DNA of 64,000 nt from NCBI RefSeq assembly GCF_037975245.1, contig NC_092581.1, positions 14,041,303 through 14,105,302 on the forward strand, given 5' to 3'. This DNA is from Apostichopus japonicus. Its lineage: Eukaryota; Echinodermata; Holothuroidea; Aspidochirotida; Stichopodidae. Every line of letters starts with the position of its first letter. Position 1 is the first letter of the stretch. Under the pieces are notes generated by a model. The model was not told where the DNA came from. It searched no databases and saw only the letters and a program-made list of their open reading frames with translations. Both the position numbers and the translations under genes were made by a program. Positions 1 to 12,019 of the stretch are shown here, in pieces.

Positions 1-599
1 TTATCCAAATGTATTTATAATCTATCAAAGACAGAATTTGATTTTGCTTTTTTTTATTTTATTTTATTTTCAATCTAACTCTCTTTTGTAACAACTAAGC
101 AAGAATTTTAACAAAGACCCATAAACTTAGTGAAAACACTTGAAACAGGATTTTTCCATTGATCAAATATTTTAGTTTCCTTAACCATATTCTCCACTTT
201 CTGAGGTTTTCTACTGTCCAAGGCAAGCAAGCGGACCTCAACTATGGGGTCTTCTGAACACTTAGCTATTCCATTCAATCAGGTCACACCTTTATAGGGC
301 CCTCAGAGTTTCAGTGTTACAAGTAGCAGATTTTTTTCCGTCCCTTTTTTTTGGGCAGACCAGAAGGTCTGCAAATATGTTATTCCATTCTAATATTCTC
401 TCATACATAAACATAACTGACAAAGGACTCTAGGAGGACATTTCTGTTATAAATAAATCCATTGGACAAAGAGCAGATGACCAAAAATGACTCGCCTATA
501 TTCCATATGTTTACGTATAGATATAATGCATATTCTAGTTTATTGTTTGACCGTTCAAAACCGTGACAATTTATTTCCTACTTTCCATTTTTGCAATAG
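1..599 (+). other. Intron of the LRRK2-like gene (5' flank of the first visible exon)
   Basis: No coding potential recognised. The stretch ends in a normal acceptor (TTGCAATAG at 591-599) directly before exon 600-854, so it is read as intron. The upstream LRRK2 exons are beyond the window edge. Confidence 0.7.
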
Positions 600-3500
600 A
601 TTTCCGGAGCTGTGGAATATCTTCATCACAATAAAATCATCTACCGTGACCTGAAAGCAGAAAACGTCCTAGTGTGGACATTCCCAGAACCGCACTCGTC
701 CGAGCTGGAACCGAACGACCTGAAGGTGAAACTCGCAGATTACGGGATCAGCACCACGGCCCTCCCTACGGGGACTAAAGGGTTTGGTGGCACCCCTGGA
801 TTCATGGCTCCTGAAATAGTGAAGTATGATGGCAAGGAAACATATACAGAAAAGGTCAGTCCAAGAAAGGAAAAAAAACATTTGTCATTAATTAATAAAT
901 TATAATAAATACATCATTTATATAGCGCTCAATCACAAAAAGTATCAAAGCGCTTCACAAGAAACAAAACAAAAAACCATAAAAAGGAAATAAATACAGT
1001 GAAAACAAATAATAACTTAATAAAAAGAATCCTTAAATACCAACACAAAAAAGTAAAAAACAATAAGAGATTTTTAAAAATACAACAGGAGGTTATATAG
1101 AAAAAAAAACAGTAGGAGGTTATAAAAGTACAATAAGAGGTTATAACAAACAAGAGATTATAGAAAGGTAATATTACGTAAAATAACTTTAAAAAAAATA
1201 CGTCTTCAAACGACTTTTATATATTGGCAGTGTTGGACTGGTCCTGATGTCTTTTGGCAAATCATTCCATAGCTTTGGACCAATGTAACTGAATGCTTGT
1301 TCGCCAAGGTCAAACCAGATGATCCATCTACTAAATTTTGTGATTTACACATCCAACAATAATACAATCAATCAATCAGTTTAGTGGTTTATTGATCAAT
1401 CAGTCAACAAAGTGATTTTGAACATTAGGTAATGGATCAATAATTCTAGTGATTTCAGATTGATTGATTCAGATTCAGGTTGTCATCATCTTTGCACATG
1501 AAAGATATACTTTGAAAGATATACAGAGATGGAGAGAATTATAGCAATAATGTTTGGTGAAGTTCACTGACCAGGGTTACTGAGGTTTGTTAACAAATTG
1601 CTTTGCAGTTGATTGCAACTTAATGTCCTGCTTTAAATTAGCTCGTTCATTTGGTATCAGGTTGCAATTTAGTGTCCTGCTTTAACTCAGCTCGTTCATT
1701 TTGTATCAGCAAGCACCTTAGTGTCCTGCTCTAACCAAGCTCGTTCATTTTGTGTTAGGTAGCAACTTAATGTCCTGCTTTAACTCAGCTCGTTCATTTT
1801 GTATCAGCAAGCACCTATGTGTCCTGCTCTAACCAAGCTCATTCATTCTTCATCTTCTTGCAGGTCGACTGTTTCTCGTTTGGGATGTTTATGTATGAGC
1901 TGCTGTCCCTCCAGAAGCCCTTTGACTCAGCGATTGGCCAGGGGGTGGGTCGACTGGCCCAGGTCATAAAGCATTACATCATTGAGGGTCAAAGGCCACC
2001 CCTCTCCCACAAGGTATTAAATACAATAGAATGCTCTAAATAGTAGTCATTATGAAATATAAGCTAGCTTTTACATTAGTGAAATGTTTTAGTGAAATCC
2101 TAGCAACCATCAGTTTCAGTGTCACCTTTCCATATATAGTTGTGCCCAAATTTGATGTCCATGATAAACCTTGCAAGTTGCTTAAATGCCAGTAGTACTA
2201 TATATTCTTTTCTCCAATCCTTCACACGTAGGAGAAATGTTGAGAGCACACCTAGCTCCCTGTTATTGTTTGTTCCTTGCCGGAAGCAAAGGAACCTATG
2301 CAGTCAGGTTGGAGTGTGTGCGTGTGGTTATGTGTGTGCTCTTGTGACACTTGCTTGGGTCACGATAACTCAACAACGGAGTGATGGATATTTGTCATAC
2401 TTGCTGTGTAGATGTATTATAGTGAGAAGGTGTGTCTTAATGTGTTGGCTCTGACCTCATGAATATTAATGAAGTTATAGGGTCAAACATAGAAATGTTT
2501 ACATTGAAATAACTCCTCAAAAGTAAATCAGATTATATCCAAACTTGGAATACAGTTGTTGGTTAATAGCTGGTACATGTGGGCATATATATTATGATAT
2601 TGGGTGATGACATACAGCACTTTAATATTCCATAAAGCAATGAAACATAGTGCCTGCTGGGCTCTTGTTCATAGACCTCATTCATAAAACGATAACATAA
2701 ATTTTTTATATAATGTTCTTAACTAGGAAAAGGCCTATCCAACATACATTTTGGATCTTATGCTATGGTGTTGGTCTCAAGAGCCCCGTAACCGACCTTC
2801 CATGCAACAGGTGAAGGAGGTGGCCAGGTTGTCCGAGTTTAAGAGCTTGTTGGACGTCTTTTCAGTGGATCATGGGGTTTCCATTCGAGATGCTTGTTTA
2901 CTAGAGTTATCATACGAAGGAGGTATGTACACATTATAGGTATAACACTAACTCATTGGTTAAAGAGAGTTTGCTTGTCTCTTGTCTGGAAAATTCACCA
3001 ATCAAGGGGGAAGGTGAAGAGGTGTTGGGTTCGGTTGGGTTGGGTTGGGTGGGTAATAGAGGAGAATAGTGTGCATTAATAATTGGTTTGCACCGGCCAA
3101 GTATCAGTAATACTTGAATAAGTAAATAATAGCTTATAGTGTCCTATTGAAAGGTAACTAATGTATTAGTAAACTAACTTACTCTCAATGGCATTATACT
3201 AGTTATAATTAGTCACCTCATTCATCTCAAGAAATATTGATATTATGATATACTGCACGCTCTAAATGAACTTCATCAGGACTATGATGTGAAAAGAGAA
3301 AATATTTCCATTTGAATGTAGAATCTTCTTGAAATTGTAACACCTGTTTTTTCCTTACAATATGGATAATTGTGAATTTGTTATTTTCCTGTCTAATTTA
3401 GCTTCGACTAGCGTCCTATGCATGAGTCAGAATACGAGCGAGTCCTCCAGTAAGCTCACCCTGTTCCCCTTGGAAAGGTTACCAGGTGATGAGTCCACCA

Positions 3501-6500
3501 GCCTGGAGGTAACCATCTCAGGCTCTGTGGTTCAGTGTATCTGTTCCGTGGGAGATATGCTCTGGCTGGCCCTGGCATCGGGATATATCAAGGTCTACAA
3601 GTAAGTAGAGGCAGTGATCAGTGGATGGTGTGAATAGCCTGACTTGAGAAATCAAAGACCAGCAGTGATGTTGGGAGGGCAGTGGGTAGAGAGTAATTTG
3701 ATGTGGTGGTTGATTTATGTTTCATCCATTAAAGGTACTTTTAACGTATTGTTGGTATTCAGCCGGAATAAAGTCCTCTTCGTTACACTACTTTGATGTT
3801 AGGTGCTTGCACAGATTTACAGTTAATCATATTACCAATATTTTCTTGCAATTAGTGACCTATGCAGACAGGCTGGGGGGAGGGGATTGGGAGGGGGAGA
3901 GGGATGGTTCAGGCAGACATGAAGTAGGAACATAAATTTGAAGCAGTAGACAAATTTTGAAGTTTTATGTATCATGACTTTCTTCAAATATATTTGCCTT
4001 CCCCTCACCACTTCCCCCCTCCCCCCCATTCCCATTTTTTGTAATGTAAGGTAAGTAAATAGCTAGATATACTCCTGGCATTTTGCTACCCTTTCATTAA
4101 ACGTTAGTAAGTTCCATCATGAGAATAGTAAAGTCGATATCAGAGAGAACAATGTTAAGTTTCTGTTTCTTTGTTTCTCATTTGCTTCAATTGGATTGAT
4201 GCATTAGAGTTAAGTATCGGTGAGTAGAGTGTCTCTCCTCTTTAATAAAAGTGCATGAAAAAAATACAAAACACTGGGATCCAGACACAAATAATTATCC
4301 TTTTAAATGTTGTTCACTTTAACCATACTGGTATTAACTGGGTATACACAATCATATACCTTCAGGTTAAAGGGGTCATATTTATGTTAAATTTATGTTT
4401 AAAAAATGGGATATAACCACCCTTACTCTCCATTCCAGGTGGCTTTTCATTTTAAACCCTAAATGGTAAGATTTCGAAGGCCTCAGACATAGGTTGACGA
4501 TGAAAAAACAGTCAAAATAATCCCAGAGGCTATACCTATGTTAACCTTTGTTGACCTATATCAAGGACTATTTGTATCCATGGCAATGAACAATTGGTTT
4601 CCTGAATTATCCTGGAGATTTCACAACCACATATATAAATTAACCTAATTTCACAAAAATGCACCGATATTCCAGTTACTGAATATCTTTATTATTTATA
4701 AAGATACTTACTTAAAAACAAAATATTAAAATCATCCTGTGATAATAAAAATAGGTCCAAGGTCTTTATACTCTGAATTCAGACATTGCTCTCCAGTAAC
4801 ATGGTTGGAAATTTTCTCTCATTTGTTTTGTACTCCTGTCATTATATTTAGCAGTAGAGCTATTTTTGATTCCTTGCCCGAAGGCTCTAGGAATCTATGC
4901 GATGGTGATTGTGTGTGTGTGTGTGTATGTGACACCCTTGGCTCGTAAACACGATAACTCAACAATGGAAACTTAAAGTCATACTCGGTACATAGATTCG
5001 CCAAACTGAGTAGAAGAACTCTATTGATTTGGTGCTCATCTCAAGAATATTAATGAGGTCACAGGGTCAAATGTAAACATTTTCAGAATTGAATCATACT
5101 TTTTTGTGAAGGTGTTGGTAGATAGCGGGTACATGATAATGTTTGTTCAATGTGATATTATGCACATTTATTAGGGGGCAGTGCTTGAGTTGGTTTTTGC
5201 TAAAAATAGCTGGTAAACATGATAAGTTAACATACTTAGTAGGTAGGTCCACAGTCAGTGAAAGAACCTTGCTGATCAATTTAATCAACAATGACGAAAG
5301 CTTGGGATTATAATCTCAATTGGCAAGGAATCACAATAAGCCCACTGGCTTTCTGGTTAGGCTTTCTCGTTAAACGTCCAAAGTTAGCTGTTTTGCTTCC
5401 TTTCCGTTTGATTTTCATTGTATCTCTTTCACAAATCACCTGTGCACAGGGTATAACTTACTCATTTAACGGTTTGCTGGAACTCGGTTATCTTAATTCA
5501 ATCCCAGAGGTTACCAGAATAATTAATATTGTTTCCATTTTGTTTTTTCAACTATATATAAATGTTATCCCTACATATATAAAAAAAAATGTTTTTTACA
5601 AACCCCAGTCTTTAATGCAGCTCATCTTTGCAAAATGAACCTTGTTATTCTGCAAAATATACTATTTTCTTAAATTATTTGTTTTCTTGCTTTAATTTAA
5701 AAAATAACACATCTCAAAGTCAGTTTCTTTATCAAAGCTGGTATCTTTAATTCACCTATAGCTAGCCTATAATATACTTGTGAAAAGAAAACACCCAATG
5801 CTGGATATTTACCTACTTAGCATATAAAAGTTGGGGCAGAAGTTGTCATGATAATATGCAGGATAAGTACTGCTCATCTCACTATGTAGCAAATATTCAT
5901 TCCTTGTGCAAAGATTACACCAAGATACTTGCTGAAATGTGGGAAGTGGGACATGCAAACACATCATTGTTAGATAAACCCACTTTTCTCACTGGATAAA
6001 CCAATGACTGTGATGATAAATTTGGAATTTCTGGAATTGGAATAACACATTGAAATTGATATTTGTTCCGTTATCTAGACTAATGAATATGTATGTATTT
6101 TGCTGCTATTCTCCTTAACAGTATAAACCACCCACGCTGAGTTGTTACTTTGTCTCTTTTTATGGATTTTCTTTGATTTTCCTTATCTGTTTACTCTCTT
6201 GTACTTATGTGATTTTTCAAATTTTCTATTTTTTGTTAAGGGTCCAGACTCAATAAAGTTTTTACTTAATTCTGGTTCCTCCACTTCCATTATAGCATAC
6301 TTTGTTTATTGTTTATTATTCTTTAAAATCCGTTCAATCACAGGCATGAGTTGCATATAATAATAATAATAATATTCCAAACTTATAAAGAGGCTTATCC
6401 AATAAAATATAAATGCTATAAAGTACTGCAAATAAAGGAAAATACAAATGAAGAAGTAAACAAACAGAAAAGTAGCACATAGACGAGAAGCAAATATTCA

Positions 6501-9500
6501 CAAAAGAGTAAAAACCGCAAAAAAACAATGGAAAACTAGCAAAATTAACAAAAACAGAAGAAGAAGAAAAAAAAATGCAAACAATTAAGCAAAAGCAGCT
6601 CTTAAAAAAGGCATTTTTTACATGTTTCTGAATGAATGCATACCACACCACTCATTGAATATTTGTGTTCATATTTGTCTGTATGTTTGTATGTGTGCAT
6701 GTTTGTGTTTGGTTATTCAGATGAAATGAATATGCATATGTTTTATGATTTCTAACTTCCTTTTCCAGTGGTGAATCATGCCAGGAAGTGGTTGAGTACT
6801 ACTGCCATCAGTCCCACAGTAAGAGCCATTCAATCACTGGAATGAGACACATCCCACCGTTGCAGATGGTTGCCATAGCAGCAGACAACCAGCTCATCCT
6901 ACAGAGAGAATCAGAGGGTTTGCCATCGGAAGAGGCAGGGTCCTTCCAGTATGTCGAAATGGTCGGTGAGATTACTGCCCTCGCTGTCAGTAACCACAAA
7001 GAGAGGTATGTAGCAATTCATCAATCTTTCGTAGATTCATCCATCTGTAGCCAGTTGAAATAGTAGCCCCTCCCTATCCCGAAGAATAATGTTGGTGCAT
7101 TTCCTGTGCTCCAACTCCCCCTCCCTCCCTTACCGTTGACCCAAAACAGTTTTAGTAAATCACCAATGCTATATGGAGAAGAAACCTTGGAAGGTAGTAA
7201 ATGTAACCAGATTCTTCTATCCCAGCCTACCTGCAAATGTTAAAAAAGTTTTCAGACAAATCTAACCAACTTACATGCAATAACATTACAGAAACTGTCC
7301 CTGTGGGTTGGATAGCGAGGGGAGGGACGGATGGAGGAGTTAAAATCAGTGGAGTTTATGTATAATTAGTAAAGAATTTACAACAAAGACTGGAATACTT
7401 TTCAGGGGGTTTGTCGTCTAATAGACATCAAGCATCGAATAATTTTCTGTTCTTAATTTGTAGCTCTATTCAAGTCTGGTGTGGTCATGAGGGAGGTCAG
7501 GTGACAGTAGTAGAAGCAGATAACCTAGCTCAGCCCGCTCAAGTGTTGTCACATTTTGAAGAGAGTAATCTGGTGGCCAGCGTCCAGCATCTGGTGACAG
7601 ACCCATCATCGTCACCGCCATGCGTGTGGTCTAGCGTCTACCCAGGTGAGAAAGTAACCCCTAAGACACTATGCTCATCAACATGATATTCCTGTCATTT
7701 ACACTGCAGCAATTTTACTTTTGTGTTTCCATTCCTTAAACGATCCTTGATTTTTTTTTGGGTGGGGGTGGGGGTTGGGGGAATGCTCACAATTCATTCA
7801 TAGCTGATGAACCTAACTCTAGCCTAGTATGTTGCATATAAGAACCAATGCAGAGTTGTTGCTTTCATGAAAGTTTAAGGTTATCAGTTAATTTGACCTT
7901 TTTGGGGTGAGGGGGGGGGGGACAGTTCCAAACACTTCCATGGGATGGTGTAAAAAACAAATATTACAAATGTTAATGGAGTAACCTTAAGGAGTAAAAG
8001 TGATGAAGTAATTAAGAGTATGTAATTAAGGAGTATTTATGAAATGTCACCAATGAAACACACACCCACCTGATTTAATCCATGTCGTGTGTGCGTTTAA
8101 ACTTACAACAAACAAGTTCTCTTCAAATATTCTGACATCAGTCCGCCCTTACCTGTCTCCATTCAACATATGCACTCCAAACTACTTAGTTTACAGCACT
8201 CTCTTACATTTTAGCACTGCCTAGTCCCCCTCGCTTCCACCCCCACTGACCCTCTCCAGGGTCAACGCCACTTCCTCTTCCAAATCTACCACTCTGGAGG
8301 ATTACAACAGCTGTTCCATGTTTTATCCCCTGGATCCTTGTTGGTATTAAAGTTTTATTTTGTAGAGTCATGAGGGAGGACCTGAATTTAAGATTAACTG
8401 TTGAATGAAGATAGGTATGGTATAATGTCATTTGTCAATCCTCAAACCAGGTCTAATTTTAGATTTTTAAATTATTCTGTATTGTATAATATTGTATTGC
8501 ATTCTATTGTATTTATTGTATTGTATTGCATTGTATTGTACTTTATTGTACTGCATTGTGTATTGTATTGTTTGTAATGTATTGTTTTGAATCGTATTGT
8601 ATTGTACTGCATCGCATTGTAGTGTTTTGTATTTATTGTGTTGTATTGTATTGCATTCTATTGTATTTATTGTATTGCATTGTATTGTACTTTATTGTAC
8701 TGCATTGTATTGTATTGTTTGTAATGTATTGTTTTGAATCGTATTGTATTGTACTGCATCGCATTGTAGTGTTTTGTATTTATTGTGTTGTATTGTATTG
8801 CATTCTATTGTATTTATTGTATTGCATTGTATTGTACTTTATTGTACTGCATTGTATTGTATTGTTTTGAATCGTATTGTATTGTTTTGAATCGTATTGT
8901 ATTGTACTGCATCGCATTGTAGTGTTTTGTATTTATTGTGTTGTATTGTATTGCATTATATTGCATTGCATTGTATTGTATATTAAATTCAGCTATACTT
9001 TTCCATTTGGCATTTAGGGAACATTAAGTAACAAGGAGAATATTGAAACCATCGATCCAGTAATAATCTTGACAAGAGACGATGATCAAGAGAAGCAAAG
9101 CAAAAAGTTTTAAAGAAAAAGTGGGATTGTCAGTAAAAAAAATATAATAATTGAAGAAAATGAAGAGGACTTGTCACTGACCAAAGAGGAAACACCTCAA
9201 TATATGAAGAATATGAATTAATTTGAGTATTTTTTTTTTCTCTTTGTTTGCAGATGCCATTGTCTATCAGTGGAATGCCAAGACAAAGGAAATTGAGAAT
9301 AAAGTTGACATAATGGAAGTCTTACAGAATCAAAGGACCACCCGGAATGGCAAAATGATCAACTTTAGTAGAAATTCTGGAGGTGAGCAAATCCAGTGAA
9401 TGTTTAAGAGATGCTCAAGAATTCATTGAATTAAAAGACCATATGAAAAAGAAACCATGCATACCAATAACTAATTAAACAAGTAATTAATAGCTCAAAG

Positions 9501-10864
9501 GTAGCATACTCCTTATAATTTCCTCCGTTGGTTCGTACACTAAGTCCCTCATAGTAATGTCATCTCTAAGTCCTTTTAGAAGTTCTCACTAGCTAAACCC
9601 TACCCATCACTGGTTAATGACACAATGAACATTCATGTCAACTTAATTTTCCTTATCATGACCAAGAACATTTTTTGGGGGGCTATTAGAGTCTGAAGAA
9701 TTTTCATTGCTTGTATACAAACCTCTTAACTCACCAGTGATCAATTTTTGTCTAAGCTGCTCTTGGAAGGCCTTCAGTGGTCTAAATTTTGCCTAAAATG
9801 GCCCGATTGTTCGCACCACATTTTCCGCCATTTGTGTTCTCCAACATCCAAGACGACAAAAAAAAAACAGATCTTGTTCGATAACACACTAGTCTGATTG
9901 ATTGCTTATGAGAGTTGTGAATTTGGACCAAACTGTCAAATATTTATATCACTTTTCACATCTGCACCCAAATGTGCTATTAAGCTGACTGGTATAGTTG
10001 AACCTGTGGGAGCAATATCACACATTTATAGGCAAATGTGTGGGGATGGTGATGGGAGGGTGGGACCAGGGGGGGACTGCCCCACGGGTAACAGCTTCTT
10101 AAAGGTATGTTCAGGGTTGTCTTTCCCGATTTGCAATCACATGAGAGTTTTAACGCATAGTCCATTTTATCTAATTCAACAATAACGTTGGCATTATTTC
10201 CCTCCCTTCCAGAGGGTCATTTCTTGTGAAGGAAAATATCAAAAGATAACACAGTTTTATCATTTTTCTGTGACTCAATAAGAATTGATAACAAAAGAAT
10301 GTAAGTTGGCATCTCATCTGAAATTTCCTTTCGTTTTCTTGATTATCTTCCGTATTAATAAATTGTCCTGATCCTGGTCACACTTCGATTCCTCCAATCA
10401 GTCGATTACTATTATTTAGAGTCCATGCAATACTTTTTTTCCTTCTTCTGACACCAGTTACCTCGTACCAAGTCAGTGCGATGTGCCTTCAGAATCAGAT
10501 CCTCTACGTCGGGATCAAGTGCGGACTGTTGATCCTGATAGATGTCGCCACCAGGGAGGCCCTCCATGTCATAAATTGTCACCAAGGAGCGGTGGACTTC
10601 ATCCTCGGTTACCCTCGCGAGAACTTCTTCGACGACGGATCGCACGTCGCCGTCGCGGACGCCATCGACGTTCCGGTACCGAGGAAACAGACCAACAGCG
10701 GGCTGATCACCGTCGGGAAGCGGTTCGCGGATATATTCAGCAGTTACGGCAACGCGCCGACTCGACTGCAGGATAACGAATGGGATGCGGTGTTCCTCCT
10801 GCTGTGGAACACACAGCCATGGGAGGTCAGCCGCAGTTTGGAGATTAGAGAAAGCGACTGCTGA
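600..10864 (+). CDS. LRRK2: LRRK2-like Roco protein kinase, C-terminal part (kinase C-lobe + WD40), 5' end outside window
   Basis: Large cytosolic Ser/Thr kinase of the Roco family. Only the 3' part is here. Coding exons by splice site and phase: 600-854, 1864-2013, 2727-2922, 3402-3600, 6769-7005, 7464-7645, 9254-9382, 10458-10864 (TGA at 10862). They join without a stop to 584 codons. Exons 1-3 encode the kinase C-lobe: catalytic loop IIYRDLK, magnesium loop ADYGIS (the DYG form typical of LRRK instead of DFG), GTPGFMAPEI at the end of the activation segment, then MYELLS and RNRPSM of the late kinase helices. Exons 4-8 encode the WD40-like propeller (ASGYIKVYK, VWCGHEGG, DAIVYQWNAKTKEIE). 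The last exon, with MCLQNQILYVG and GLLILIDVATREAL and ending EIRESDC, resembles the LRRK2 C-terminus more than LRRK1. The YRD triad also favours LRRK2. The LRR, Roc-COR and kinase N-lobe must lie upstream. The exact LRRK subtype is inferred; family membership is certain. Confidence 0.9.
889..1320 (-). repeat. Dispersed SINE/LINE-tail-like repeat in LRRK2 intron
   Basis: AT-rich tail followed by TATATAGCGCTC and AAGCGCTTCACAAG, then a block around 1205-1320 containing GGCAAATCATTCCATAGC. The GCGCTATATAA/AGCGCTTTG pair recurs in the tail of the SINE at 18157-18463, so this is probably a related short interspersed repeat in minus orientation. The family name is not known to me. Confidence 0.5.
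1603..1850 (+). repeat. 49-bp tandem repeat, five copies, ending at the LRRK2 exon 1864 acceptor
   Basis: The marker GTCCTGCT begins at 1625, 1674, 1723, 1772 and 1821, exactly 49 bp apart. Each unit contains GCTCGTTCATTT and usually ends TATCAG or GTTAG, i.e. it resembles a pyrimidine tract plus AG. The sixth, partial unit runs into the real acceptor TTCTTGCAG at 1863. Confidence 0.9.
2215..2650 (+). repeat. Dispersed repeat, copy 1 (direct repeat of 4850-5230)
   Basis: Shares with 4850-5230 the ordered blocks TTCCTTGCC, GTGTGTGT run, CACGATAACTCAACAA, GAATATTAATGA and AGGGTCAAA. Both copies are in introns of the LRRK2-like gene. Divergent and without an ORF of known type; family unknown. 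Confidence 0.6.
4850..5230 (+). repeat. Dispersed repeat, copy 2 (direct repeat of 2215-2650)
   Basis: Same order of blocks as copy 1: TTCCTTGCC, (GT)n, CACGATAACTCAACAA, AGAATATTAATGAGG and CAGGGTCAAA. Lies in the 3.2-kb intron 3601-6768. The rest of that intron holds no feature I recognise apart from the repeat near 6358. Confidence 0.6.
6358..6650 (-). repeat. (TAA)n-tailed short interspersed repeat in LRRK2 intron
   Basis: Begins with an (ATA/TAA)n run at about 6359-6375, followed by AACTTATAAAGAGGCTTATCC and an A-rich stretch. The form matches other minus-strand SINE/LINE tails in the window. No head with A and B boxes was identified, so it may be truncated. Confidence 0.4.
8478..8981 (+). 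repeat. TATTG satellite with ~147-bp higher-order repeat
   Basis: About 500 bp made almost only of TATTG/CATTG pentamers. A higher-order unit containing GTTTTGAATCG and CTGCATCGCATTGTAGTG recurs at 8584, 8731 and 8884 (spacing about 147-153 bp). Lies in the LRRK2 intron 7646-9253. The long apparent ORF across it is a by-product of the lack of stops in this pentamer. Confidence 0.9.
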
Positions 10865-11680
10865 GTATGAAAATCCTTTGAGGTGAGGGATTATGTTGTA
10901 TCCATGACAATAGGTCATGAAGATAGCAGGATGACAAGATTAATCTTGCAACATTTCTGTCAGATCCCACCCTCACCCCCCCCTTCCCCTTCCCACTGTT
11001 TTCTTTGTTCAGTTGGAGTGAGAACCATTGTTAAAGCTGAATTGTTAACAGCTTTGACACCTTATTTATATCACAATTATTGATAAAGTTTAGGATATAT
11101 CCATTGGGAGATTCATTTCCATGAAAGAAAGAAAACGCTTCTTCGCATAGAAGAACATTTCCATGGATATTTGCGAGTGGGTAGTACCGGATACATAAAG
11201 GAGTAACCCTGTTCGAACCCCAAGGGGGGAGGGGTTCCATCAGGGGATATAGCCGTTATTGGACAAACTGAAGAAGGGGAGCAACAGGGTTTATCATTAG
11301 GACGTCTTTCTTTACGATGGTGCCAGAGGTTGCTTGGCAGGTATTCTGGTGAGATGTCTTTATTTTGATATTTTTGTATATAAAAGTAGTGAGTAGGGAT
11401 GTGGATGTGTGGCTTTGAATATTAAGTCATGAATATTCATCGATTTTATCTGCATTGCAATATTCCTTCCACGCAAAGATGCACAATGAGAAATTTCTGA
11501 ACATAAGCCGTTTGTATTTTTTGTTCATGATATCACACAATCGGTGTTTGTTTTTTGTTTTTTGTTTTTTTTGGTCTCATTTTTCATTTAAGTAACAACT
11601 TTGGTCATCACCAAAATGTGTTTCAAGCCAAACTGACTATATATTGTCTTGCCTTTTCCTGTCATTAATCCACCCTATAC
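10865..11680 (+). other. 3' UTR / downstream region of the LRRK2-like gene
   Basis: Follows the TGA at 10862-10864. No further coding similarity seen. Contains simple C-rich and T-rich runs (around 10970-10995 and 11550-11575). No clean AATAAA close to the stop, so the transcript end cannot be placed. Confidence 0.5.
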
Positions 11681-12019
11681 TTAAAGGCATTGAAGACTCG
11701 CCCCAAACCGTGTGCGGCCATCTGTAAATTCAACTTTCTGTTTCTTGCAAGTGACCTTTTGTTCGTGTCGCTGCAAAATGCAGACAGTACAGTAATGAAA
11801 CGTGATACCTTGTTATCTTTAGCTGGACCTGAGATGTCCATAGCTGTATCGTTTGTACACTGTGCTGTGGGTATTGACCGCAGCTGTATGTACTGACTAT
11901 ACACTAGTGTCTAATTACCGATGGTAGCAAGCTGCGTGTGTATTTTCTGGGATCGAAGGTGGTGTCTTAACACTTCTGTTACACCTCATTTGAAACTAGG
12001 TCAGATTACCGGCATTAGA

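Noticed and set aside
3036-3056. GGGTT(G/C)-type run resembling telomere repeat
   Set aside because: Only four short GGTTGG units, not the TTAGGG repeat; ordinary simple sequence.
5291-5638. 115-residue hydrophobic ORF in a LRRK2 intron
   Set aside because: No recognisable motif, AT-rich low-complexity end, and it lies inside an intron between exons that join in frame.
8526-8870. 114-residue ORF rich in Cys, Ile, Val, Leu and Tyr
   Set aside because: Pure product of the TATTG satellite, whose repeat lacks stop codons; not a gene.
10412-10918. 168-residue minus-strand ORF opposite the last LRRK2 exon
   Set aside because: Shadow of the coding exon 10458-10864, which matches the LRRK2 C-terminus on the plus strand.
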